Source: Halonatronomonas betaini (GTDB lineage Bacteria > Bacillota > Halanaerobiia > Halanaerobiales > Halarsenatibacteraceae). Taken from it: a stretch of 64,000 nt of DNA. The notes below the pieces were generated by a model, which was not told where the DNA came from, did no database searches, and worked only from the letters and a program-made list of their open reading frames with translations. Positions 7,855 through 16,277 of the stretch are shown piece after piece (positions within the stretch are counted from its first letter, which is position 1; every line of letters begins with the position of its first letter). The stretch spans positions 501,741 through 565,740 of the forward strand of contig NZ_JADPIE010000001.1 in the NCBI RefSeq assembly GCF_015666175.1, written 5' to 3'. Made by a program: the position numbers and the translations under genes.

Positions 7855-8457
7855 ATGGAAATTATAGCAATTACCGGAGACGAGAAAACTGATGGGAGAA
7901 CTAAATTAGGAGTCAGATTAATTGAGAACCTCCGTTGTAATGTTGGAATTTTAAAAGCAGTCACAGATAATGTTAAGGATATAATGATAACTGATGAAAG
8001 GGAAATTATGCGGGCAGAAGCTCCAACGATTTCTCCATATCTGAATTCATCAGCAGATAAAATTCTTTTTATGCGAACACCAAAAGATAAAATCAAGGAA
8101 GCAGCTACACAGGCCATAGATGAATTTAAAGATCTGGATTACCTCATATTTGAGGGGAATAAAGTTGTCCAGTATATCAGTCCAGGCCTGATCATTCATG
8201 TAAATGAACCGAGTAATGAGCTGAGTGAAGATGCAGAAAAATGTAAAGGTAGAGCAGATCTAATAGTAGATTATTATGAACTTCTTGATGACAGCAATCT
8301 TGCTGACCTTAAGTTAAATATAGTTGAAGATGAGATCTCCTGCTATCGAGCCCAGTTAATCAGTGACTTATTTGGACTGGGTTATGGTGAGTTTGGTAAA
8401 AAACTCGATAGAGAAGGTATTCAGGTAAGAAGGTGTCAGTTAGGTCTCTTTAAATAA
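7855..8457 (+). CDS. MobB-like P-loop-fold protein with C-terminal CQLG module; role unknown
   Basis: The 200-residue protein starts with a strand and loop (IIAITGDEKTDGRTKLG) that resemble a Walker A region of MobB/SIMIBI-type proteins. The consensus GK[ST] is altered to GRT, so nucleotide binding is uncertain. A middle segment DYLIFEGNKVVQYISPGLII is consistent with the same fold. The last 45 residues form a separate small module (ISCYRAQLI ... IQVRRCQLGLF) that looks like a helix-turn-helix or Cys-containing accessory domain. It is the first gene behind the second riboswitch and is followed by moeA after 21 bases, so a role in Mo/W-cofactor handling is inferred from position. The ATG is preceded by CAGGAGGAAAGG. 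Confidence 0.6.
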   Translation: MEIIAITGDEKTDGRTKLGVRLIENLRCNVGILKAVTDNVKDIMITDEREIMRAEAPTISPYLNSSADKILFMRTPKDKIKEAATQAIDEFKDLDYLIFEGNKVVQYISPGLIIHVNEPSNELSEDAEKCKGRADLIVDYYELLDDSNLADLKLNIVEDEISCYRAQLISDLFGLGYGEFGKKLDREGIQVRRCQLGLFK

Positions 8458-8478
8458 TACTGGAAAGGCTGATAATTA

Positions 8479-9762
8479 ATGGGGAAAGAATTTCTTAAAT
8501 TAACTTCAGTAAATGACCTGATAGATATAATAGAAAATAAAATAGAATTAAATCTTGAAGACTCAGTTGAAAGATTACCTTTATTAGATACAACTAATAG
8601 GGTTCTAGCAGAAAAAATTAAGGCAGAAGAAGACCTACCTCCCTATTCCAGGTCTGCAGTTGATGGTTATGCAGTTATGGCTGAAGATACCTTTGGAGCC
8701 AGCCCTGAGAACCCTGCTTATCTCAAAGTAGCAGGTGAAATAGAAATAGGTGAGCAACCTGAACAGTCTCTAAATCCAGGAACTGCAATCTACATACCTA
8801 CAGGAGCGGAACTCCCTGCAGAAGCTGATAGCTGTTTAATGATTGAAGATACAGAGAAATTTGGCAGTCAGATAGAAGTTATGAATTCTGTTTCAGCAGG
8901 TGAGAATATTATAAAAAAAGGCGATGATATCAAAGAAGGCCAACTTTTATTAGATAGAGGTACCTGCCTGTCTTCAGCAGAGGTTGGGGCTCTGGCAGGA
9001 CTTGGTCACAGCCAGGTAAATGTCTTTACTATGCCTGAAATAGCAATAATATCCTCCGGTGATGAACTTGTTCCACCAGGGGAGAAGCGAGAAGGGAGTT
9101 CAATCTATGATATAAACTCTTATCTCCTGGGCAGCCTTTTTAAGGAGTGGGGTTTAAAGCCTTCGCTTAAAGGAATTGTAAATGATAATAAAGCAGAGCT
9201 TAAAGCCAGAATAGAGGCAAGCCTTGATGCAGATCTAATCGTAATCTCCGGTGGCAGCTCAGTTGGAGTTAAAGACTATACCATCGAAGTAATCAATAGA
9301 ATAGCAGAGCCAGGAGTATTACTCCATGGTCTGGCAGTAAAACCAGGCAAGCCAACTATTTTAGGGCTTTTAAATGGAACACCAATTATCGGCTTACCTG
9401 GCAATCCATCATCTGCCTGGGTTGTAGCAGCTATAGTTATCCCGGCAATTATTAATAGAATGAGAGGATTACCGATTGAGCCCAGGGCTGAATTCTTTAA
9501 AAACAGCATAACAGCAGAGCTTTTAGAGCCGATTTCTTCAACACCTGGCCGCCAGGAATATTTTCCTGTGAAACTGGATGGCAACAGGAAGGCCTCTCCA
9601 TTATATGGAAAGTCCAACTTAATTACAACTCTGGTTGATTCTGATGGTCTTATTGTAATTCCTCCAGGTAGCGAAGGTCTGGCCAGGGGAAGCCAGGTCC
9701 AGGTTGTACCATACCCGCCAGCAAAGGGTTTAATCTTTAAGGAGCAGGATATAGATGGCTAA
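8479..9762 (+). CDS. moeA: Molybdopterin molybdenum/tungsten-transferase MoeA
   Basis: The 427-residue protein has the full MoeA architecture: an N-terminal domain with RSAVDGYAV, the MPT-binding core VISGGSSVGVKDYT, GLAVKPGKPT and GLPGNPSSAW, and a C-terminal beta-barrel domain. MoeA inserts the metal oxyanion into adenylylated molybdopterin (made by a MogA-type protein, also in this operon). In an organism with AOR-type enzymes the metal could be tungstate. The 3' end overlaps the next moeA paralogue by 8 bases, so the two are translationally coupled. Confidence 0.93.
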   Translation: MGKEFLKLTSVNDLIDIIENKIELNLEDSVERLPLLDTTNRVLAEKIKAEEDLPPYSRSAVDGYAVMAEDTFGASPENPAYLKVAGEIEIGEQPEQSLNPGTAIYIPTGAELPAEADSCLMIEDTEKFGSQIEVMNSVSAGENIIKKGDDIKEGQLLLDRGTCLSSAEVGALAGLGHSQVNVFTMPEIAIISSGDELVPPGEKREGSSIYDINSYLLGSLFKEWGLKPSLKGIVNDNKAELKARIEASLDADLIVISGGSSVGVKDYTIEVINRIAEPGVLLHGLAVKPGKPTILGLLNGTPIIGLPGNPSSAWVVAAIVIPAIINRMRGLPIEPRAEFFKNSITAELLEPISSTPGRQEYFPVKLDGNRKASPLYGKSNLITTLVDSDGLIVIPPGSEGLARGSQVQVVPYPPAKGLIFKEQDIDG

Positions 9763-11692
9763 ACGAAAAGTTTATCTGGCAAAAAAATCACTTGAAGAGG
9801 CTAAGGCAATCTGGAATAATTTTTTAAGCACAATTGAGCCTAAAAAAGAAACTATACCAGTAAAGGAATCCTTAAATAGAATTACCGCCAGTCCGGTCCA
9901 GGCCAGCCGTTCAGCACCAAATTTTAATGCCTCGGCTATGGATGGAATTGCAGTCAGTTCCGAAGATACCGCTGGTGCAACAGAACGAGAGCCTATTACT
10001 TTAAAAGGCAATCAATTTAAATATGTCAATACCGGCAATCTTATTCCAGAAGGATATAATGCCGTTATAAAGATAGAAGATATCAATCAACTTGATTCAG
10101 GTATAAAAATCTTTAAATCTGTCTCACCCTGGCATAATGTCAGGACAATCGGTGAAAGTGTGATGAAAGGTGACCAGATACTGACTTCAAATCAGAAACT
10201 TAAGGCTTATCATATTGGAGCCTTACTGGAGGCTGGTGTTTTTGAAGTTGAAGTTTATGCAAAACCAGTCTTAACAGTTATTTCTACCGGCGATGAGATA
10301 GTAAGTCCTGAATCATCACCAGAACCTGGTCAGTATGTTGACTTCAATTCAACGATGGTTAAAGAAATGGCTGAAGAAGCAGGTGGAGAAATAAATTTTT
10401 ATGGAGTTGTAAGTGATGAAGAAAAAGCTTTAAAAGCAGCAATCAACCAGGCTACACAGAGTTCTGATTTAGTAATTACAATTGCTGGCTCCTCAGCAGG
10501 AAGCAAAGATTTCACAGCTAGCATAGTTGAAGAAAAGGGAGAAATTTTTGTCCATGGTGTAGAAATTCAGCCAGGCAAGCCCCTGCTTTTAGGTGCCATC
10601 GAAAATGTGCCATTTATAGGGCTACCAGGTTTCCCCTTATCCTGCCTCCATGCCTTTGAAAACTTTGGGACTATGGCAGTTAAAGCATTACAAAAAGATT
10701 CAGCAGATGCCGATAATTATATCCAGGCAAAGGTCAAAAGGAAGCTCGCTTCAAAACCAGGTAGAGTTGAGTATGTGAGAGTAAATCTATCCTTTGAAAA
10801 ATCTCAGACTGGTCAGGAAGATTTTCCGATAGCAGTTCCTAGAAGAAGGGGCTCAGCAGTTATGAAATCCCAGGCCCAGGCCGATGGAATCCTGGAAATA
10901 CCAGCTGATAGAGAAGGGTTGGCTGTAGATGAATTAGCAGAGGTAAAACTTCTTTATCCAGAGAGCTGTCTTAAAGATAATCTGGTTTTAGCCGGAAGTA
11001 ATGACCCTTTGCTGGATTATTTACAGGAGCTTTTAATCACTTCAGCTCAAAAAATTAAATTAAGGCTTCAGTCCCGGGGGAGCCAGGCCGGAATCCATGC
11101 ACTAATTAGAGGTGAGGCTGATTTAACAACTGCCCATCTACTGGATCCTGAAACCGGTGAATATAATCTTTCCTATCTAGACCAGATAGCAGAAGAACCA
11201 TTAGAACTATTGACACTGGCCTGGAGAGATCAGGGTTTATACTTAAGTCCTGATAGCCAGTTATGTTTAAAAAATATAAATGATCTCAAAAATAAAGATA
11301 TAACCTTTATTAACCGCCAGCAGGGGGCAGGTACAAGAATCTTATTTGACTATCAGTTAAATCAGTCAAATATTAAGCCGGCTGAAATAAAAGGTTATGA
11401 CAGAGAAGAGTATACCCATGCTGCTGTAGCCCAGGCAGTCGCAGTAGGCTCAGCAGATACAGCCCTTGGCATTAGAGCAGTGGCAAAAGCCTTTGGCCTT
11501 AATTTTATCCCATTATTTTCAGAAAGGTTTGAGTTGATTTATCCGACCAGATTGGCTGAAGATTATAGAATTAAAAAGATTAAAGAAATAATTAAAAGCA
11601 ATAGATTTCAGGAGTATTTAACCGAACAGACCGGCTATGACCTTAAGGATACCGGTCAAATCAGAAATGCAGGCCCATCCAGGAGGAGGTAA
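9755..11692 (+). CDS. moeA: MoeA paralogue fused to a periplasmic-binding-protein-like domain
   Basis: Residues about 1-400 are a second MoeA with NASAMDGIAV, TIAGSSAGSKDFT, VEIQPGKPLLLG and GLPGFPLSC. Compared with the first copy the core reads AGSSAG in place of GGSSVG. Residues about 410-645 form a PBP-like domain (LVLAGSNDPLL, RQQGAGTRILFD, AVAQAVAVGSADTALG) known from MoeA-PBP fusions in archaea and anaerobic bacteria. The domain resembles molybdate/tungstate or small-ligand binding folds but has no signal peptide, so it acts in the cytoplasm. Tandem MoeA copies may separate Mo and W insertion (inference). The start overlaps the preceding gene, with AAGGAGC upstream. Confidence 0.9.
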   Translation: MAKRKVYLAKKSLEEAKAIWNNFLSTIEPKKETIPVKESLNRITASPVQASRSAPNFNASAMDGIAVSSEDTAGATEREPITLKGNQFKYVNTGNLIPEGYNAVIKIEDINQLDSGIKIFKSVSPWHNVRTIGESVMKGDQILTSNQKLKAYHIGALLEAGVFEVEVYAKPVLTVISTGDEIVSPESSPEPGQYVDFNSTMVKEMAEEAGGEINFYGVVSDEEKALKAAINQATQSSDLVITIAGSSAGSKDFTASIVEEKGEIFVHGVEIQPGKPLLLGAIENVPFIGLPGFPLSCLHAFENFGTMAVKALQKDSADADNYIQAKVKRKLASKPGRVEYVRVNLSFEKSQTGQEDFPIAVPRRRGSAVMKSQAQADGILEIPADREGLAVDELAEVKLLYPESCLKDNLVLAGSNDPLLDYLQELLITSAQKIKLRLQSRGSQAGIHALIRGEADLTTAHLLDPETGEYNLSYLDQIAEEPLELLTLAWRDQGLYLSPDSQLCLKNINDLKNKDITFINRQQGAGTRILFDYQLNQSNIKPAEIKGYDREEYTHAAVAQAVAVGSADTALGIRAVAKAFGLNFIPLFSERFELIYPTRLAEDYRIKKIKEIIKSNRFQEYLTEQTGYDLKDTGQIRNAGPSRRR

Positions 11693-11696
11693 AATA

Positions 11697-12677
11697 ATGG
11701 CAATTAATGCAAGCTTTCAGCGAAAGGTTGATTATTTAAGAATTTCAGTAACTGATCGCTGTAATTTTAGATGTAAATACTGTATGCCTCCAGATGGAGT
11801 TGACTACAAATCCCATGATGAGATAATGCGTTATGAAGAAATCCTGATTTTTGCTAGAATTGCTGTTAAAGCAGGCATTAAAAGGATTAGATTAACAGGA
11901 GGGGAGCCATTAGTCAGGCGAGGTCTGGATAAATTAATCTATCAACTCAACAAACTTGAAGGACTTGAAGATATTTCCCTGACAACAAATGGTTATCTCC
12001 TACCTGAGCATGCTAATAAGCTGGCCAGGGTGGGTTTAGATAGAATAAATGTCAGCCTTGATACTTTAGACAGGGAAAAATTTAAAGAGATCAGTTTAGT
12101 AGATGGTCTCCCAGAAGTGCTGGCAGGTTTAAAGGCAGCTCAAAATGCAGGACTTAATCCGATAAAACTTAACACAGTCTTAATAAGAGGCTTTAATGAT
12201 AATGAGGTTTCAGATTTTATCAAATTTACCAAAGCCCATAATTATAACTTTAGATTTATTGAATTTATGCCCTTAAATGGCAGTAGCCAGGATAATGATA
12301 GTAAATATATTTCTATAGATGAGATCAAAGCCAGGATTAAATCAGCAGGCTTTAAATTAACTCCTGCAGAAATACCAGGTGGTGGTCCTGCTACAAGCTA
12401 TCAGATTGACGATACACAGGCTACAGTCGGTTTTATCTCGCCGATAAGCCATAGCTTCTGTAGCAGCTGTAATCGCCTTAGATTGACCTCTGATGGCAAA
12501 TTAAGGCCCTGTCTGGCCATGGCTAAGGAATATGACCTCTATGATCAGTCAGGAAATTTATTGCCAGAGGATAAATTAAAAGAAATTTTAGATCAGGCCT
12601 GTTCATTAAAGCCAGATCATCATGATTTTGCGAATGAAGAAGATTATGGTAGAAATATGTCACAGATAGGTGGTTAA
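11697..12677 (+). CDS. moaA: GTP 3',8-cyclase MoaA
   Basis: The 326-residue radical SAM enzyme catalyses the first step of molybdopterin synthesis from GTP. The N-terminal cluster motif is CNFRCKYC, followed by [11 protein letters not shown]. The C-terminal cluster motif is CSSCNRLRL with the third Cys in LRPCL. The protein ends in Gly-Gly, the conserved catalytic tail of MoaA. The ATG at 11697 was chosen because AGGAGGAGGT lies at 11681-11690; an in-frame ATG further upstream sits inside the preceding gene. The stop codon overlaps the next start (TAATG). Confidence 0.95.
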   Translation: MAINASFQRKVDYLRISVTDRCNFRCKYCMPPDGVDYKSHDEIMRYEEILIFARIAVKAGIKRIRLTGGEPLVRRGLDKLIYQLNKLEGLEDISLTTNGYLLPEHANKLARVGLDRINVSLDTLDREKFKEISLVDGLPEVLAGLKAAQNAGLNPIKLNTVLIRGFNDNEVSDFIKFTKAHNYNFRFIEFMPLNGSSQDNDSKYISIDEIKARIKSAGFKLTPAEIPGGGPATSYQIDDTQATVGFISPISHSFCSSCNRLRLTSDGKLRPCLAMAKEYDLYDQSGNLLPEDKLKEILDQACSLKPDHHDFANEEDYGRNMSQIGG

Positions 12678-13630
12678 TGATGACAGATAAAAATAAAAAA
12701 GAATTAACTCATATCAATAAAGAAGGTCAGGTCAATATGGTCGATGTAAGTAGTAAACCAATAACAGCCAGAGAGGCAGTTGCTACTGGTCAGATTCAGA
12801 TGGAACCAGAGACCCTGGACTTAATAAAAACTGGCCAGATTGAAAAGGGAGCAGTTCTTGAGACAGCGAGGCTGGCGGGGATAATGGCAGCTAAAAAGAC
12901 TTCAGATCTTATTCCACTCTGCCATCCACTATTTATTTCATCAGTAAAAATAGAATTTGAAATAATTGAACCTGCAAGTATCAAAATTATCTGTAAGGTT
13001 AAGACCTCTGGCCAGACTGGAGTTGAAATGGAAGCCTTACAGGGTGTAAGTTCAGCAGCCCTAACAATTTACGATATGTCTAAAGCAGTAGATAAAACAA
13101 TGAATATAGGAGAGATAAAACTCTTGGAAAAAAGAGGGGGAAGCTCAGGTGAATTTATAGCTTCTGAAGAGCTAAAGGGGCAGGTAGTTGCAGTTTCAAC
13201 AAGCATTGAAAAGGGTACTAAAAAGAAGCCTCTTCTAGAAATAAATTTAAAGGAAGGTCACGGAATAATTGAAGATGCCCATGCAGGGAACTGGCATCGC
13301 CAGGTTAGTCTTTTAGCAGAAGAAAGTATCCAGAAAATGCTAGACTCGACTGATCAGGAAATCAGAATCGGGTATGGTGATTTTGCTGAAAATATAACAA
13401 CTAGAGGGGTAGATATTGGCAGCCTTCATCCAGGTGATCTTATCACATTCCAGCGAGGCGTTAAGCTGGAAGTAACCCAGATAGGCAAAGAATGCCATAC
13501 AGGCTGTGCAATTGCTCAGCAGGTTGGTGACTGTGTTATGCCAAAGGAAGGAATTTTTGCAAAGGTTCTCAATGGCGGAAAAATCAAGCCAGGAGATACC
13601 TATAAAGTAGAGCTGGTCTCCAATGATTAG
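12677..13630 (+). CDS. moaC: MoaC-MOSC fusion: cyclic pyranopterin monophosphate synthase with MOSC domain
   Basis: Residues about 1-160 are MoaC, with LCHPLFIS and the segment [20 protein letters not shown] holding the conserved active-site residues; this converts the MoaA product to cPMP. Residues about 165-317 are a complete stand-alone-type MOSC domain with [18 protein letters not shown] and KPGD. MOSC domains handle Mo-cofactor or sulfur transfer. Both halves keep their key residues, so this looks like a true bifunctional protein and not a decayed one. The start overlaps the moaA stop by one base and the end overlaps the mogA-type gene by 8 bases. Confidence 0.92.
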   Translation: MMTDKNKKELTHINKEGQVNMVDVSSKPITAREAVATGQIQMEPETLDLIKTGQIEKGAVLETARLAGIMAAKKTSDLIPLCHPLFISSVKIEFEIIEPASIKIICKVKTSGQTGVEMEALQGVSSAALTIYDMSKAVDKTMNIGEIKLLEKRGGSSGEFIASEELKGQVVAVSTSIEKGTKKKPLLEINLKEGHGIIEDAHAGNWHRQVSLLAEESIQKMLDSTDQEIRIGYGDFAENITTRGVDIGSLHPGDLITFQRGVKLEVTQIGKECHTGCAIAQQVGDCVMPKEGIFAKVLNGGKIKPGDTYKVELVSND

Positions 13631-14108
13631 AGTTGCTATCATAACAGTCAGTGATAAAGGCTCAAAGGGCCAGCGAGAAGATATTAGCGGTCAAACGATT
13701 AGAGATATAGTTGAAGCTGAAGACTGGAAGGTCGTAGATTATAAGATTGTTCCTGACGAAAAGGCAGAAATCACAGAGCTCTTAAACCAATTTGCAGATA
13801 ATAATCAGGCCGATCTTATTTTAACAACTGGTGGAACAGGCTTTGCTGCTAGAGATCATACCCCGGAAGCCACTCTGGATTCAATAGAAAAGGAAGTACC
13901 TGGTATTGCAGAGAAGATGCGCTCTGGGACTTCCAGGTTTACAGAACTTAGTTACTTATCCAGGGCCAGGTCTGGTATCAGAAAATATTCGTTAATAGTT
14001 AATCTACCAGGCAGTCCTAAGGCTGTTTCCCAGTGCTTAAAAGAGGTTATCGGTATAATTCCCCATGGAATCAAAGTACTCCAGGGGGAAATTACAGAAC
14101 ATGAATAA
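13623..14108 (+). CDS. moaB: Molybdopterin adenylyltransferase, MogA/MoaB type
   Basis: The 161-residue single-domain protein has the MPT-binding signature [17 protein letters not shown] and NLPGSPKA. It adenylylates molybdopterin to prime it for metal insertion by MoeA. Length and motifs fit MogA/MoaB. The start lies inside the end of moaC-MOSC (8-base overlap) and AOR2 follows 27 bases later, so it is an internal member of the cofactor operon. Confidence 0.9.
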   Translation: MIRVAIITVSDKGSKGQREDISGQTIRDIVEAEDWKVVDYKIVPDEKAEITELLNQFADNNQADLILTTGGTGFAARDHTPEATLDSIEKEVPGIAEKMRSGTSRFTELSYLSRARSGIRKYSLIVNLPGSPKAVSQCLKEVIGIIPHGIKVLQGEITEHE

Positions 14109-14135
14109 TTACTACAGGAATGGTGGCAGATAATT

Positions 14136-15938
14136 ATGTATGGTTGGACAGGCAAGATATTAGAGATCTCATTAAATGATAAATCATATCAGGAGAAAAA
14201 TCTCAGTAAGAGTTATTATCTTAAATATTTGGGAGGCAGAGGGCTTGGAGTCAGGCTCTTTTTAGAGCAGGCAGATCCAGAAGTCCAGACTTTAGCTGCT
14301 GAAAATCCAGTGATTTTTGCAGCAGGACCATTAACAGGGACTGTCATTCCATCCTCAGGTCGGCTTGCAGTCATATCAAAGTCGCCACAGACTGGAACTA
14401 TCTTTGATTCAAATGCCGGAGGATTCTGGGGAGCAGAATTAAAAAAAGCTGGCTATGATGGGGTCGTTATTCAGGGTGAACTTGATCAACTTAGCCGGCT
14501 GGAAATCGATTCTGATGGAGTTCGGTTTATCGAAGCTACAGAGTTAAAAAATAACAAAGCCGGTTTAACCTGGGATTATCTCAATAAAACGATTCCAGAA
14601 TATCGCCATATATATATTGGGCCTGCCGGTGAAAACCTAGTCCGGTTTTCATCAATAACTGTTGGTAAGAGCAGAAATTTTGGCCGGGGTGGCCTTGGCT
14701 CAATTTTAGGCAGTAAGAATATAAAAGCTATTTCCATTAAAGGAGATAAAGAAGTCAGAATCTATAACCAGGAGCAGGCTTTAAAAATTAGAGACAAAGC
14801 AGCAGACTGGCTGGAAGAAAATCCTGTAACCTCAAATAGTATGAATAGGTATGGCACCTCAATCTTACTAAATTTAATTAATGAGGCAGGTGTTTTGCCT
14901 ACTAGAAATTTTCAGGAGACCCAGTTTGCCAGTGCTGATAAAATTTCTGGAGAATCACTTGAAAGCAAGACAGTTTCCAGTAAGTCCAGTTGCTATAACT
15001 GTCCAATAATCTGTTCTCGAAAACTCAAAACTTCAGATGGCCAGGATAAATCAAGTCCTGAATATGAATCACTGGGACTTCTTGGAGCCAACTTAGGTAT
15101 AGATGATTTAGATAAAGTAAATGAACTCAATCATCTCTGTAATCAGCTAGGCCTTGATACTATTTCAACTTCTTCAGTAATAGCTGCCTATATTGAAATG
15201 GCAGAAAAATCTTTAATAGATGCAGATATAAGCTTTGGTGATGGTAAAAAAATTGAAGACCTTATTAATATGATAGGCTCTAGAGAAGGAATCGGGAATG
15301 AACTGGCAGAAGGAGCAAAAGAATTTGCAATCTCAAAGGGCCATCCAGAACTTGCCATGCAGGTAAAAGGCCTTGACCTTCCTGCTTTTGATCCTAGAGG
15401 TATGAAGGGCCAGGCTCTTGGCTATATGACATCTAATAGAGGCGCCTGTCATATTAGAGCCAATATGATGAATCTAGAAATTTTTGCCGACCAGGAAAAA
15501 ATAGACCGGTATTCAGAGGAAGGAAAAGCTGCACTCCTGATTGAACAGCAGGATTTCAATGCAATTTTAGATTCATTAATTGTCTGTAAATTTACGATGT
15601 TAGCTTTAGCTGCCGGGTTTTATCAGGAGATGCTTGAATCTGTTACAGGTGAAAATTTTGATGGGAAATTTTTTGAGATAGGTTCTCGAATCTGGAATTT
15701 AGAGAGAATGATTAATGTAAAAGCAGGTTTTAATAGAGGAGATGACTATCTGCCTGAAAGATTTAGCAGTCAGGGAGGCTCTGGCCCCAGTAAAGATAGC
15801 CTGGTAGACCAGGATAAGCTTTTAGATGAATACTATGATCTTAGAGGCTGGAGTAGATCAGGTAGACCTGGAGAAAAAATAATTGCCAATTTGAATTTAA
15901 GAGAGATTGCCCATAAAATAGAGTTAGATATCCAGTAA
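14136..15938 (+). CDS. aor: Tungsten-containing aldehyde:ferredoxin oxidoreductase family protein (AOR2)
   Basis: The 600-residue paralogue of AOR1 has the 4Fe-4S ligands Cys286, Cys289, Cys293 (CYNCPIIC) and Cys484 (IVCKF). FGRGGLGSILGSKNIKA and NRGACHIRAN replace the corresponding AOR1 motifs, so the pterin site is conserved with local changes. It is divergent from AOR1 by eye, which suggests another aldehyde or oxoacid substrate. It sits in the second riboswitch operon, whereas AOR1 sits behind the first. It is followed by its own MoaD-like gene. Confidence 0.92.
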   Translation: MYGWTGKILEISLNDKSYQEKNLSKSYYLKYLGGRGLGVRLFLEQADPEVQTLAAENPVIFAAGPLTGTVIPSSGRLAVISKSPQTGTIFDSNAGGFWGAELKKAGYDGVVIQGELDQLSRLEIDSDGVRFIEATELKNNKAGLTWDYLNKTIPEYRHIYIGPAGENLVRFSSITVGKSRNFGRGGLGSILGSKNIKAISIKGDKEVRIYNQEQALKIRDKAADWLEENPVTSNSMNRYGTSILLNLINEAGVLPTRNFQETQFASADKISGESLESKTVSSKSSCYNCPIICSRKLKTSDGQDKSSPEYESLGLLGANLGIDDLDKVNELNHLCNQLGLDTISTSSVIAAYIEMAEKSLIDADISFGDGKKIEDLINMIGSREGIGNELAEGAKEFAISKGHPELAMQVKGLDLPAFDPRGMKGQALGYMTSNRGACHIRANMMNLEIFADQEKIDRYSEEGKAALLIEQQDFNAILDSLIVCKFTMLALAAGFYQEMLESVTGENFDGKFFEIGSRIWNLERMINVKAGFNRGDDYLPERFSSQGGSGPSKDSLVDQDKLLDEYYDLRGWSRSGRPGEKIIANLNLREIAHKIELDIQ

Positions 15939-15958
15939 ATTTTGGAGGAATGTTTATA

Positions 15959-16231
15959 ATGTCCAAGCAAGATCTATCAAATAAATCCAGAGAAGATTAT
16001 ATTTATGTCAACCTATATGGAGGTTTAGAAGAGTATTCACCAGAAAAGATTAGAAAAGGCAATAGGATAGTGCTTAAAGAAGTAAATACTGTTCAGGATA
16101 TTATTGATTATTATCAGATTCCTGATGATGAGGCCCGGGTAATTCTTCTAAATGGCAGGCATGTTAAAAAGGATTACCAACTCTCTGGAGGAGAAACAAT
16201 CAGTATCTTTCCACTTCTTGGAGGCGGTTAA
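15959..16231 (+). CDS. moaD: MoaD/ThiS-family sulfur carrier next to AOR2
   Basis: The 90-residue beta-grasp protein has VILLNGRHVKKDYQL, then LSGGETISIF and ends LLGGG. The C-terminal Gly-Gly is present but extended by one Gly compared with the AOR1-linked MoaD. The ATG at 15959 is preferred because GGAGG at 15944-15948 lies 10 bases upstream; the ATG at 15950 would be only one base from it. The pairing of each AOR with its own MoaD is repeated here. It ends the cofactor cluster; GH65 follows after 46 bases. Confidence 0.82.
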   Translation: MSKQDLSNKSREDYIYVNLYGGLEEYSPEKIRKGNRIVLKEVNTVQDIIDYYQIPDDEARVILLNGRHVKKDYQLSGGETISIFPLLGGG

Positions 16232-16277
16232 AATAAAATATTAGAAAACAATAATATGGTTGTTCAGGGGGGATTTC

